Source: NORP309 sp964352735
GTDB lineage: Bacteria > Pseudomonadota > Gammaproteobacteria > Xanthomonadales > Marinicellaceae
Length of the DNA stretch: 64,000 nt
Direction: 5' to 3'
NCBI GenBank assembly: GCA_964352735.1
Contig: CAYGTC010000004.1
Coordinates: forward strand, 1 to 64,000
Below are positions 46,904 to 56,138 of this stretch, one piece after another (the first letter of the stretch is position 1; every line of letters starts with the position of its first letter). The notes under the pieces were generated by a model. It did no database searches. It saw only the letters and a program-made list of their open reading frames with translations, and had not been told where the DNA came from. The position numbers and the translations under genes were made by a program.

Positions 46904-48184
46904 TTAATTCAGGTTCGAAAATGCCAGCGCAGCTGCTTTGAGGGTTTTATTGAGTGTTATTTCATCGTGTTTTGATGAAATAAAGCCTGCTTCATAAGCT
47001 GAAGGTGCCAGATAGACCCCTTGTTCCAACATGCTGTGGAAAAACTGTTTGAAATGTTGTTCATTACAAGCTGACAAGTCATCAAAGTTATTGATTTGCT
47101 TGGCCTCTGTAAAAAACACACCAAACATACCACCAACATGAACAGTATGAAACGGAATATTATTGCTCTTGGCAATTTCGCTCAAACCTTTGACCAATTG
47201 CGAGGTTTTGTGACTAAGATCAGTATAAAAGCCATCTTGTGAAACAATGTCTAACATCATTGAGCCAGCGGTCATGGCGACAGGGTTGCCTGACAAAGTG
47301 CCTGCTTGGTAAACTGGGCCCAATGGTGCGATGTAGGACATAATGTCTTGCCTTCCTCCAAAGGCTCCAACAGGTAAGCCACCGCCAATGACTTTGCCAA
47401 AAGTGGATAAATCAGGTGTGATATCATATATGGATTGGGCTCCGCCCAGTGCTACTCTGAAACCAGTCATGACTTCATCAAAAATCAAAACAGAACCATA
47501 TTGATCACACAAATCTCTCATGCCCTTTAAGTAACCATCCTGCGGTAATACCATGTTCATATTACCGGCAATCGGTTCAACAATGATGGCAGCTATATCA
47601 TCACCATGTTGTTTCATCACATCTGACAATGCTTGTAGGTCATTAAAAGGGACGGTGAGCGTCAAATCTGCTACCGATGCAGGTACGCCTGGTGATCCTG
47701 GAATACCGAGGGTTAAAACGCCACTGCCAGCCTTGACTAAAAATGAGTCAGCATGACCGTGATAACAACCTTCGAATTTGATGATTTTATCGCGTTTGGT
47801 GTATCCTCTGGCCAAACGTATGGCGCTCATTGTGGCTTCAGTACCTGAGTTGACCATCCGTACCATATCCATAGAAGGTATCAGTTGACACATTTTTTCT
47901 GCAACAGTGATTTCCTGTTCAACTGGGGTTCCAAAACTCATGCCGTTATCTACCGCTTTGTGAACGGCTTTGAGTACTTTTTTATTGGCATGACCTGCAA
48001 TCATCGGACCCCATGATCCAATATAATCGACATATTCTTTATCATCAGCGTCATAAATGTATGGGCCCTGGGCTTTTTTAATGAATAAGGGTTCGCCACC
48101 AACACCTTTAAAGGCCCTTACAGGTGAGTTAACACCACCTGGAATAAATTTTTGCGCTTTGTTGAATAAGTCGTGATTGTTCAT
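46904..48184 (-). CDS. hemL: glutamate-1-semialdehyde 2,1-aminomutase
   Basis: HemL, 426 residues, PLP-dependent and converts glutamate-1-semialdehyde to 5-aminolevulinate for heme. The PLP lysine is Lys264 in TFGKVIGGGLPVGAFGG; NSGTEA, YHGHAD and VLIFDEVMTGFR are intact. Length matches the family. Confidence 0.97.
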   Translation of the reverse strand: MNNHDLFNKAQKFIPGGVNSPVRAFKGVGGEPLFIKKAQGPYIYDADDKEYVDYIGSWGPMIAGHANKKVLKAVHKAVDNGMSFGTPVEQEITVAEKMCQLIPSMDMVRMVNSGTEATMSAIRLARGYTKRDKIIKFEGCYHGHADSFLVKAGSGVLTLGIPGSPGVPASVADLTLTVPFNDLQALSDVMKQHGDDIAAIIVEPIAGNMNMVLPQDGYLKGMRDLCDQYGSVLIFDEVMTGFRVALGGAQSIYDITPDLSTFGKVIGGGLPVGAFGGRQDIMSYIAPLGPVYQAGTLSGNPVAMTAGSMMLDIVSQDGFYTDLSHKTSQLVKGLSEIAKSNNIPFHTVHVGGMFGVFFTEAKQINNFDDLSACNEQHFKQFFHSMLEQGVYLAPSAYEAGFISSKHDEITLNKTLKAAALAFSNLN

Positions 48185-48252
48185 GGTTTTTTATAATTTT
48201 TAATTAAAGGTATTATAAGTCTAACCATTAACGAATTGAAACCTTATGTATT

Positions 48253-48297
48253 TTATTGCGCAATAATCCTGCCGATCTTGAAATTTATGATCAGGAT
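48253..48297. promoter_or_regulatory. palindromes in the hemL-purU divergent promoter region
   Basis: TTATTGCGCAATAA (48253-48266) is a perfect 14-bp palindrome. It overlaps a second inverted repeat, ATCCTG (48266-48271) with CAGGAT (48292-48297). Both lie between divergent hemL and purU starts and could be operator sites. No regulator is identified. Confidence 0.4.
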
Positions 48298-48454
48298 AGA
48301 GGTATTCACCATTATTAACCCAATAGATGTGATTAATAAATATCAATTGACTGGAATGAAAATTTATATACTATAGCGATGTGCAGATATACTAATTGAT
48401 TCATGTGATCATGATACGTCATAAAGATTATAAGAACAGAGTTTTGAGAAAATA

Positions 48455-49315
48455 ATGAAATATACGCCATCAAATACACAGCATCATTCAACCCGAATAC
48501 TTATTGATTGTCAAGATCAGAAAGGCCTGGTTTACCAGATCTCAAAAGTGTTTTATGACAATGATTTAAACATTGAATCAAACCAAGAATATGTTGATGA
48601 AAGTTGTGGTCGATTTTTTATGCGGTCAGTTGTCAGTGGGCAATTCGATATCGGCCATCTGGAAAATGAATTATCAGCAAACATACCTGAAAAGGCTCAT
48701 TTACAAGTCATTGCTAACAGTCAAAGAAAAATCATTGTGATGGTGACTAAAGAATCACATGCTTTAGGGGATATTTTGATCAGGCATTCAGCTGGTGAAT
48801 TAGACGCAGAAATTGAGGCAGTGATCAGCAATCATAAAAGTTTAGAAAAGTTGGTGCAACGGTTTGGTATACCGTTTTATCATGTGGGCGCAGAAAATAT
48901 CAGTCGAGAAGATCACGAAAAAAAAGTAAAAGAAGTGATTGATCAATATGATTACGATTATATTGTATTGGCCAAATACATGCGCATTTTGACTCCGGAT
49001 TTTGTTGAATCTTATGAGCAAAAAATCATTAACATTCATCATTCTTTTCTACCTGCATTCATTGGTGCCAATCCATACAAACAAGCTTTTGAAAGAGGGG
49101 TTAAGATTATTGGGGCGACAGCACATTTTGTGACCAATGAGTTGGATGAAGGCCCAATCATCACTCAAAACACCGTTACAGTTGACCACCGTTATGACTG
49201 GCGAGCCATGCAAAGTGCAGGTCGCGATGTTGAAAAATCAGTGCTGTCCAGGGCCCTAGGGTTGGTTTTGAATGACAGGGTATTCATCCACGGCAATAAA
49301 ACCATTGTTTTCTAA
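48455..49315 (+). CDS. purU: formyltetrahydrofolate deformylase
   Basis: PurU, 286 residues, hydrolyses 10-formyl-THF to formate and THF, balancing one-carbon pools. An N-terminal ACT domain (RILIDCQDQKGLVYQISKVFYDNDLNIESNQEYVD) precedes a formyltransferase-like domain with NIHHSFLPAFIGANPY and ATAHFVTNELDEGPII. Length and motifs match the family. Confidence 0.96.
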   Translation: MKYTPSNTQHHSTRILIDCQDQKGLVYQISKVFYDNDLNIESNQEYVDESCGRFFMRSVVSGQFDIGHLENELSANIPEKAHLQVIANSQRKIIVMVTKESHALGDILIRHSAGELDAEIEAVISNHKSLEKLVQRFGIPFYHVGAENISREDHEKKVKEVIDQYDYDYIVLAKYMRILTPDFVESYEQKIINIHHSFLPAFIGANPYKQAFERGVKIIGATAHFVTNELDEGPIITQNTVTVDHRYDWRAMQSAGRDVEKSVLSRALGLVLNDRVFIHGNKTIVF

Positions 49316-49341
49316 GCGCAGTGGTACCGGCTTTATTCACT

Positions 49342-51435
49342 TTAAATTTTGTTCTTCAAATGTGAGGCCAGTTGATCTGTAAATTGCATCACTGTATCTG
49401 AGGCTTGATCGGTTGCATTCAGAGCTGTGTATTTGAGATTGGCACCGAAACCATCACCAATACTGTCTCCCGTTTTGATGTCATAAGTATCAATGTCTAA
49501 TTGTGCATTGATCAATTCAGTATATCGTCCAGCATAATTGAGATCTTGTGAGCCCACATAATTTACGTTGGCAATGACCATAGCCTGACCGCCATTTTTT
49601 TCTATCAACATTTTTAAAGCTGCCAAATCCAAATCTTCATTCAACAATTGTCGCATGCCGGGGATGAATTGCTCATTCATGACTTTGATGCCATGTTGTT
49701 TCAATTCACCTTCAAGGATTTTCTCTACTGGATTGGCAATGGCAGGGTCGCCAAAGGCAACGACAACAACACCTTTGTTCAACAAAACAGCTTTTTTTAC
49801 CTCTTTTTTACTGATGTTTTGAGTGACGTTGCTTGCCATTTTCGTGCTGGTTTCGGCAGCAACTGCCTGTGCTTTATTGGCTATGCTGGATGTGTGTTGT
49901 TCTAGGTTTTGATGCGCTACAGTGTTCAATGAAGAAAGTTGCGTTGTGGCTTTTTCTTTAAGGTTATTTGCAGCAGCCATGGCATCTTCGGCGACTGTGG
50001 AACCCGCAGCCATGCCTTTTAGGTTTTCTTTTTCTGTTAACGTTGTTAAATGTGTCTGAGAATCTGCAGTTTGAACATCTGATATCAGCATCGCAACTTT
50101 TGAAGTGGCTTTAGAATCGTCACCCCCATTAATTTTGGAAACAATTTTAGGTGTATCTGAATATTTGTTGATACCACTGTGTTCATCTGCATTGGCGTTA
50201 GCAGCTACTACAGTTTTGGTTGTACTAGCAGCATCTGCGTTCGCAATACTTGAGTTTTGCCCCGTAACATTGTCTAGAGTGTTCGGATTGTGTCCAGAAT
50301 CTGCCTGATTATTTTTTGTCAGGCCAGCCTGAATTGTTTTGCCATCTCCCAATGCCACGATACTGTGGTTTTTTTCAGTTGTGTTGTCATTTTTTGGTAT
50401 ATAGCCTTGATAATAACCAAAAGCAACAGAACCCGCAATGGCAAAAACAGCAGCGGCAGCCAGCCATTTTTTATGGCTTTTGGTTTGTGTTTGTTTTTGT
50501 GTTGTCAAATTGTTGGCAGTGACTGCAGCAGCGCTGGGCAAAGTAATTTGATCAGAAATGTTACTCTTAACTACAGTAGTAGTGGATAAGGTCTCAGCGG
50601 CATCTTTAATCGCGATTATGGGTTGATTGTCAACCACATTGCCTAAATCCCTGATGATTTCTTGACAGTTTTGGTATCGATCATCAGGAGACTTGGCAAT
50701 CATTTTCTTTAATATGAAAGCCGTCTTTTTATCAACTTTTTTGTTGAGTTGTCGAATATCAGGGATGTCTGATTGAACCACTTCTAACATTAGACCCAAA
50801 GGGCTGTCATTCTCAAATGGAACTTTGCCAGCCAGCATTTCATAAAATACAATGCCCAAAGCAAAAATATCCGAGCGTTGATCAACTTCTTTGCCAATGC
50901 AAACTTCAGGTGATAAATAGCCTGGAGTCCCTACAAATTCGCCAGTATTGGTGAGTTTGTCACCGTATTCACGGGTGAGTGCAATGCCAAAATCGACCAC
51001 TTTCAAAGTGCCATTGGTTGTGAGCATCATATTGGCCGGTTTGATGTCTCTGTGGACTAATTTAATGGTGTGTGCGGCGGCCAAACCTTGACAAGCTTGT
51101 TTGAGAATGTTTTTTGCGTGTTTGACGGATAAAGAGCGACCACCCTTAAGCAAATCATCCAAAGATTGCCCTTCGATGTATTCCATGGCAAAAAATGGCT
51201 GTTCTTGTTCTTTACCGATGTAATAAATCTGAATAACATTTGGATCATTCAATGCGGCAGTGGCTTTTGCTTCACGTGTGAAACGTTCAACCAAATCTTC
51301 GTCGTTGAGTAAATGTTCTCCCAACGCTTTAATGGCAACTTTCCTATTTAAAGAAGGTTCCCAACCTTTATATACAACGCCCATACCACCGCGGCCTAAT
51401 TCGGCGGTAGTTTCATAGTGCCCAAATTTTTTCAT
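49342..51435 (-). CDS. membrane-bound Ser/Thr protein kinase
   Basis: A 697-residue PknB-like kinase. Residues about 7-265 hold a complete kinase: GRGGMGVVY, Lys36, HRDIKPANMM (Asp130), DFG 148-150 and GTPGYLSPEV. A Thr/Gln-rich linker leads to a single helix at about 324-341. The long extracytoplasmic part is Ala/Thr/Asn-rich and ends in an unrecognised globular domain with a VVVVAFGDPAI segment, reminiscent of LPS-assembly or CsgG-like folds but not assigned. It is divergent from folE2, with CRP-like boxes upstream. Confidence 0.92.
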   Translation of the reverse strand: MKKFGHYETTAELGRGGMGVVYKGWEPSLNRKVAIKALGEHLLNDEDLVERFTREAKATAALNDPNVIQIYYIGKEQEQPFFAMEYIEGQSLDDLLKGGRSLSVKHAKNILKQACQGLAAAHTIKLVHRDIKPANMMLTTNGTLKVVDFGIALTREYGDKLTNTGEFVGTPGYLSPEVCIGKEVDQRSDIFALGIVFYEMLAGKVPFENDSPLGLMLEVVQSDIPDIRQLNKKVDKKTAFILKKMIAKSPDDRYQNCQEIIRDLGNVVDNQPIIAIKDAAETLSTTTVVKSNISDQITLPSAAAVTANNLTTQKQTQTKSHKKWLAAAAVFAIAGSVAFGYYQGYIPKNDNTTEKNHSIVALGDGKTIQAGLTKNNQADSGHNPNTLDNVTGQNSSIANADAASTTKTVVAANANADEHSGINKYSDTPKIVSKINGGDDSKATSKVAMLISDVQTADSQTHLTTLTEKENLKGMAAGSTVAEDAMAAANNLKEKATTQLSSLNTVAHQNLEQHTSSIANKAQAVAAETSTKMASNVTQNISKKEVKKAVLLNKGVVVVAFGDPAIANPVEKILEGELKQHGIKVMNEQFIPGMRQLLNEDLDLAALKMLIEKNGGQAMVIANVNYVGSQDLNYAGRYTELINAQLDIDTYDIKTGDSIGDGFGANLKYTALNATDQASDTVMQFTDQLASHLKNKI

Positions 51436-51478
51436 ATTATTCCCCTCAGCAGATTTGATATCCAGCTGAATACTGAAA

Positions 51479-51495
51479 GATCACACAATGTGATC
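51479..51495. promoter_or_regulatory. palindrome upstream of the Ser/Thr kinase
   Basis: GATCACA-CAA-TGTGATC is a perfect inverted repeat with half sites like those of CRP but spaced by three bases and inverted in order. It lies about 45 bases before the kinase start and could be an operator. Confidence 0.4.
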
Positions 51496-51572
51496 ACTCA
51501 CTATCTCCAACTCTGAAGATAAACCATAACAGCATGATTTTGAATGTTAGCTTAACAAAGTTGTTTTGGAAA

Positions 51573-51588
51573 TGTGAAACAGATCACA
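51573..51588. promoter_or_regulatory. CRP-like box
   Basis: TGTGAAACAGATCACA fits the CRP consensus TGTGA-N6-TCACA exactly in both half sites, with AAA before it. It lies 138 bases upstream of the kinase start and about 270 before folE2, so it more likely serves the kinase or a distant promoter. Binding is inference. Confidence 0.55.
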
Positions 51589-51856
51589 TATTACTGCATG
51601 ATTATTATATTTTAGGCCACATAAACGAATTAATCAATTGACTGACAGGGATGGCGGATGAAATTATTATTATTTGATGCATCAAATCATCAATTGATTG
51701 AAATTTTACAAATCAGGTGTTGCACAATTAAGCTGGTTGAATGGCGTTTTTTTCAATAAAACGTTTAATTAATTCATCTTTAATGAGTATTTAGTGGTTG
51801 ATCTTTTATAATAACACCTTGAGGTCAAAGCTAATGACCTTATATTATGTCCATGA

Positions 51857-52798
51857 TTGTTAGGAATTACACCATTGTTAGATAAAACTCGTCAAAATAT
51901 TTCCACATTGCCAGATGTTGCCGCCGATATAAAAGCCAAAGTTGCAGGGACTTTACAATGGGTAGGCATGTCTGAAATAGAGATGCCGATCTGTTTGAAT
52001 GCAGATGTCGACATGCCACCAACCATCGCAAGAGTCAGAGCAGAAGTCAGTCTTGATGATCACAGCACACGTGGTATTCATATGTCTCGATTGTATTTGG
52101 CATGTGATGAGGTCTTTAGCCATGAATCGATTGATTTTGGCAGTTTATCTCGTTTAACTCAATCATTTCTAGACAGTCATAAAGGATTGAGTCGCAATGC
52201 ACTGATAGAGGTTGATTTTGATGCGTTGATCAGACGCAAGGCTTTAGTCAGCGATAACTCTGGTTGGCGCAGCTATCCCGTCACATTGTTAATGGTCAGA
52301 GAAGGCGATGAAATTACGCATATGGAGTTGGATTTTAGTGTCACATATTCCAGTACATGCCCATGCTCGGCTGCTTTGGCAAGAAGTTTAATTCAACAGA
52401 ATTTTGAATCAACATTCTCAAAAGATAATTTGGATTTTGATAAGATCATGGCTTGGATTGGCAGTGAAGAGGGCATCAATGCTACACCGCATGCTCAACG
52501 ATCTACCGCCCATATCAGAACCATGTTGAGTACTGATTGTTTAAATGTGCCTTTGGTAAAGTACATCGATGTGGTAGAACAAACCTTGAAAACGGTGGTT
52601 CAATCTGCAGTCAAACGCATTGATGAACAAGAGTTTGCCAGATTAAATGGACAAAATCTGCTTTTTTGTGAAGATGCTGCCAGAAGAATCAAACAGGCAT
52701 TGTCTGAGCAACAAGATTTAGAAGGTTTCTGGTTAAGGGTTCACCACCATGAGAGCCTGCACCCACATGATGCAACAGCGGAAGCCAGTAGTGACTGA
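51857..52798 (+). CDS. folE2: GTP cyclohydrolase FolE2
   Basis: FolE2, 313 residues, is the GTP cyclohydrolase IB of folate synthesis, converting GTP to dihydroneopterin triphosphate; unlike FolE it tolerates metals other than zinc. LPDVAADI, LQWVGMSEIEMPI, TRGIHMSRLYL, and the conserved TYSSTCPCSAALARSL with NATPHAQRS are seen. The only in-frame start is the TTG at 51857 just after an in-frame stop; an ATG at 51847 is out of frame. The true start or a start-region frame shift is uncertain. Confidence 0.92.
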   Translation: MLGITPLLDKTRQNISTLPDVAADIKAKVAGTLQWVGMSEIEMPICLNADVDMPPTIARVRAEVSLDDHSTRGIHMSRLYLACDEVFSHESIDFGSLSRLTQSFLDSHKGLSRNALIEVDFDALIRRKALVSDNSGWRSYPVTLLMVREGDEITHMELDFSVTYSSTCPCSAALARSLIQQNFESTFSKDNLDFDKIMAWIGSEEGINATPHAQRSTAHIRTMLSTDCLNVPLVKYIDVVEQTLKTVVQSAVKRIDEQEFARLNGQNLLFCEDAARRIKQALSEQQDLEGFWLRVHHHESLHPHDATAEASSD

Positions 52799-53330
52799 TG
52801 TAACAGTACACTATGTTGGGCTTGAGTCTGTTATAGAAGTCAGGCACAAGATTTTGCGATCTGGTCAACCACGAGAGCGTTGTTATTACCCAGAGGATTC
52901 ATATAAACATACTGCTCATGTTGTGGTTAAATTGAAAGATGAAATCATAGGCTGTGCTTCTGTGTATAAAGAATCACACCCAGATTTTGTTCTGAGACAA
53001 TCTTGGAGAATCAGGGGTATGGCTGTTTTGAATATATTTCAGGGCAGAGGTTTTGGCATGCAGTTGTTACAGGCTTGTGTCAATCATGCGATTAAATACA
53101 AGGCCGATGTCATTTGGTGTAATGCCAGAGTGAATGCCGTTGAGTTTTATAAAAGAGGAGGATTTAAGGTTATTGGTGACGAATTTGAAATCGCTGACAT
53201 AGGGCCTCATTATTTATTGGCAAAAAACCTGGGTATATACCACTCTCCATTTAAGTTTTTACAAATAGCACGTAAGATTTTAGGACGCAAACCTGCCATA
53301 GTTGCTCCACAATCGAGACAAAAATCTTGA
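52791..53330 (+). CDS. GNAT-family N-acetyltransferase
   Basis: About 179 residues from GTG 52791. A GNAT fold is shown by IRGMAVLNIFQGRGFGMQLLQACVNHA, the acetyl-CoA-binding R/Q-x-x-G-x-G/A loop, and NARVNAVEFYKRGGFKVIGDEFEI. The frame remains open upstream to ATG 52749, overlapping folE2 by 50 bases. GTG with GGAAG six bases upstream is my choice, and ATG 52767 is possible. Substrate unknown. Confidence 0.8.
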   Translation: MTDVTVHYVGLESVIEVRHKILRSGQPRERCYYPEDSYKHTAHVVVKLKDEIIGCASVYKESHPDFVLRQSWRIRGMAVLNIFQGRGFGMQLLQACVNHAIKYKADVIWCNARVNAVEFYKRGGFKVIGDEFEIADIGPHYLLAKNLGIYHSPFKFLQIARKILGRKPAIVAPQSRQKS

Positions 53331-53382
53331 TTTGTGATGATTCGTCCTTATCTTGTCCGATCTGAAACAACATTTAGTGAAT

Positions 53383-53559
53383 ATGAGCGAAAATTTCAAA
53401 CAATATATCTGTGTGGTCTGTGGGCTGATTTATGATGAAGCCGAGGGCTGGGAAGAAGATGGCATTGCGCCAGGAACGAAGTGGGAAGATGTGCCTGATA
53501 CCTGGATGTGTCCAGATTGTGGCGTAACGAAAGATGACTTTGAACTACTTGAAGAATAA
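53383..53559 (+). CDS. rubredoxin
   Basis: A 58-residue rubredoxin. Four Cys ligands, Cys10, Cys13, Cys43 and Cys46 (CVVCG and CPDCG), hold one iron for electron transfer. The typical PDTWMCPDCGVTKDDFE motif is intact. ATG 53383 is preferred over the in-frame TTG at 53353. Confidence 0.95.
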   Translation: MSENFKQYICVVCGLIYDEAEGWEEDGIAPGTKWEDVPDTWMCPDCGVTKDDFELLEE

Positions 53560-53577
53560 ATCCTGAACAAGTATTGG

Positions 53578-53593
53578 CAATGAGTTTTCATTG
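53578..53593. terminator. hairpin between convergent rubredoxin and lipid A genes
   Basis: CAATGA and TCATTG form a perfect stem with loop GTTT, extendable by two pairs. T-rich sequence follows but no clean T run. Possibly a weak bidirectional terminator. Confidence 0.35.
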
Positions 53594-53630
53594 TCATTAT
53601 TGTTTAATTATTTTTAAGTTGACTATATTT

Positions 53631-54533
53631 TCAGTATGGGTTTTTTTCACCTTTTTCAACGGTTTTGAAGCGCTTGTGTATCCATAGATATTCACTAGGG
53701 TTGATTTTAACCATGTCTTCAATTCCTTTGTTAATCCGCGTGGTGTCTTCAATAGCGTCTTTACTAGGAAAGTCGGGTAATGGTGGTGAAATGGTTAAAG
53801 TATAGTGTGGTTTTTCTGAGTTTCTTTGTACATGAAAAAATAAAACCGCACACTTTGATAGTCTGGCGAGTTGATGAGTTGCAGTAATGGTGGCTGCTTT
53901 TCGCTCAAAAAAAGGCACAAATACCGATTGGCCACGGCGGTAATTTTGATCCGGGGCATACCATAATACACCGCCATTTTTCAAATGTTTGATGATTGGT
54001 CTGAGTTCATCCCTTTTAAACATATGCGTTGCATAGCGCAATCGAGAGCGTGTGACAATATATTCTACCAACGGGTGTTTATGTGGTCTATACATGCCTG
54101 CGATTGGGTATTTTTTACAAAGGATTTTGCCACCCATATCCAATGCTGTGAAATGTCCCGCTACCAACAATACTCCTTTGTTCTCCTTTAAGCAGTTTTC
54201 AATGTGTTCTCCACCTTCGATTGTGGCATTTTGCTCCAATGTCTTTGTGTTGCTTAAAAATGTTTTAAAGGTTTGAGTGATCATTATTCCCAATTCTTTA
54301 AAGTTATTTTTGATCATTAATTGTCGTTGTGTACTTTTTATTTCAGGAAAACATAAGCGTAAGTTCGTTGTGACGACTTTAACACGTGATGGAATGAGGT
54401 GATATATTACAGCTCCTAAGCCTTGACCTATCATTATCAATAAGGCATAAGGCAATTGAGAAAGCAGCCATATGAGGCCATAAAACAACCAGCTTGGTGC
54501 ATATTTAATATATGAGGGTTTTGTCAGAGCCAT
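53631..54533 (-). CDS. lpxL: LpxL/HtrB-family lipid A acyltransferase
   Basis: A 300-residue Kdo2-lipid A acyltransferase. A membrane helix at the N-terminus (about 15-45) and the HX4D motif in GHFTALDMGG mark the catalytic site. YRPHKHPL, DQNYRRG and the PF motifs follow. It adds a secondary acyl chain to lipid A. It is convergent with rubredoxin and divergent from nhaB. Confidence 0.9.
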   Translation of the reverse strand: MALTKPSYIKYAPSWLFYGLIWLLSQLPYALLIMIGQGLGAVIYHLIPSRVKVVTTNLRLCFPEIKSTQRQLMIKNNFKELGIMITQTFKTFLSNTKTLEQNATIEGGEHIENCLKENKGVLLVAGHFTALDMGGKILCKKYPIAGMYRPHKHPLVEYIVTRSRLRYATHMFKRDELRPIIKHLKNGGVLWYAPDQNYRRGQSVFVPFFERKAATITATHQLARLSKCAVLFFHVQRNSEKPHYTLTISPPLPDFPSKDAIEDTTRINKGIEDMVKINPSEYLWIHKRFKTVEKGEKNPY

Positions 54534-54550
54534 GATCTAATTAATTCAAT

Positions 54551-54580
54551 TTAAGTGATGTAAACACGGTTGATTATAAT
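54551..54580 (+). promoter_or_regulatory. candidate nhaB promoter
   Basis: A TATAAT -10 is at 54575-54580 with TTAAGT 18 bases upstream at 54551-54556. It is about 55 bases ahead of nhaB. The -35 is weak. Confidence 0.4.
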
Positions 54581-54634
54581 CTTTTTTGATGAGATTTGGT
54601 GTAAAATTGACGCTTTCAAATTTTGAGAGTTGTT

Positions 54635-56104
54635 GTGAATTTAGTATTTAAACAGTTTCTTGGGCACAGTCCTATATGGTTTAAAAGCCTTATTCTGGGA
54701 TTTTTAGTTTTATGTTACCCAGCATTTCTTGTTGTAGGTCCAACCGTTATGGGTTGGGCTTTTATCATTATGTTTATTTTCACATTGGCCATGGCGCTAA
54801 AATGCTATCCATTACAATCAGGTGGCTTACTGGGTATTGCCATTTTGGCACTCGGGTTGACCAATCATCACACCGTTTGGCATGAAATACAAGCCAATTT
54901 AGAAACCATATTATTATTAGTTTTTATGGTGAGTTTTATCTATTTCATGAAGCCATTGTTGGTCTTTTTGTTTGGTAAAATACTCATTAGAGTTAAAAAC
55001 AAATTGATTCTTTCATTGATTTTTTCATTTGCAGCTGCCTTTTTATCGGCTTTTCTGGATGCATTGACTGTTACAGCTGTATTGATTACTGTCTTTGTGG
55101 CTTTGTATGGTGTCTATGAAAAAGTGCATTCAAGCCAAACAGCTGATTATGATAATGACGGTATACTAGACACCAAAGAAATGGGTGGTGAAACTCTGGA
55201 GGAGTTTCGCGCTTTCATTCGCTCACTGGTCATGCATGGTGCAGTTGGTACAGCATTGGGTGGTGTTTGTACAACAGTGGGAGAGCCGCAAAACTTGTTG
55301 ATCAGTGGAAAAATGGGTTGGGAGTTTATTGAATTTGCTTCCAAGATGGCCCATGTTACTATCCCAGTATTCATTGCCGGTATGTTTACAGTTGTGTTAG
55401 TGGAATTGACTAAAACTTTTGGATTTGGTGCTAAGTTAGACAGTAGGGCTCGTAAGATTTTGGAAGCTTACTTAAAAGAAGAAGATGCCAAAAGGACAAA
55501 TAAGGATAAATATGCTTTAGTTGTTCAAGCAATAAGTGGTGTATTACTCATATTTGGTTTGGCTTTTCATATCATGCCTGTCGGATTAATTGGTTTGTCA
55601 TTGCTGGTTTTAGTTACCGCATTGACCGGTATAACTGAAGAACACCAAATAGGCCGAGCTTTCGAGGAGTCACTGCCTTTTGTTTCATTACTGGTGGTAT
55701 TTTTTATTGTAGTTGGTATGATACATGATCAACATTTGTTTACACCCATCATCAAATGGGTCCTAAGCCTTCCTATTGACGCACAGCCTAAAGCATTTTA
55801 CCTTGCCAATGGATTGCTTTCAGCCATCAGTGATAATGTTTTTGTTGCAACTGTTTACATTAATGAAGTAAAAGAAGCCTTTGATGCAGGGCAAATCAGC
55901 AGAGAGCATTTTGAAACCTTAGCGATTGCGATCAATACAGGAACCAATATTCCATCGGTTGCTACCCCAAATGGCCAGGCGGCATTTTTATTTTTATTAA
56001 CCTCAGCATTGGCCCCAGTTATTAAGCTGGGTTATTTGCGAATGGTAATAATGGCTTTACCTTACACCGTTATACTGACATTGGTTGGTTATATAGCGCA
56101 GTGA
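54635..56104 (+). CDS. nhaB: Na+/H+ antiporter NhaB
   Basis: NhaB, 489 residues from GTG 54635 (493 from an in-frame TTG at 54623), about 12 membrane helices. NLVFKQFLGHSPIWFKSLIL and FIFTLAMALKCYPLQSGGLL match the NhaB N-terminus, and GGVCTTVGEPQNLLIS with NVFVATVYINEVKEAF match conserved cores. A GAGAG ribosome site sits ahead of the GTG. It gives sodium and pH homeostasis. Confidence 0.95.
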   Translation: MNLVFKQFLGHSPIWFKSLILGFLVLCYPAFLVVGPTVMGWAFIIMFIFTLAMALKCYPLQSGGLLGIAILALGLTNHHTVWHEIQANLETILLLVFMVSFIYFMKPLLVFLFGKILIRVKNKLILSLIFSFAAAFLSAFLDALTVTAVLITVFVALYGVYEKVHSSQTADYDNDGILDTKEMGGETLEEFRAFIRSLVMHGAVGTALGGVCTTVGEPQNLLISGKMGWEFIEFASKMAHVTIPVFIAGMFTVVLVELTKTFGFGAKLDSRARKILEAYLKEEDAKRTNKDKYALVVQAISGVLLIFGLAFHIMPVGLIGLSLLVLVTALTGITEEHQIGRAFEESLPFVSLLVVFFIVVGMIHDQHLFTPIIKWVLSLPIDAQPKAFYLANGLLSAISDNVFVATVYINEVKEAFDAGQISREHFETLAIAINTGTNIPSVATPNGQAAFLFLLTSALAPVIKLGYLRMVIMALPYTVILTLVGYIAQ

Positions 56105-56138
56105 TTTCAAATGTTGTCTATGGCATCGAATTTACTAT

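Larger units (their letters stand above)
51436..51856. other. spacer between divergent kinase and folE2
   Basis: No ORF here looks real. It holds two CRP-like palindromes near the kinase gene and a perfect 14-bp palindrome (TTTGATGCATCAAA at 51673-51686), with AATCAATTGA and TCAATTGATT also repeated inversely around 51632-51699. The folE2 promoter should lie in the right part. Confidence 0.5.
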
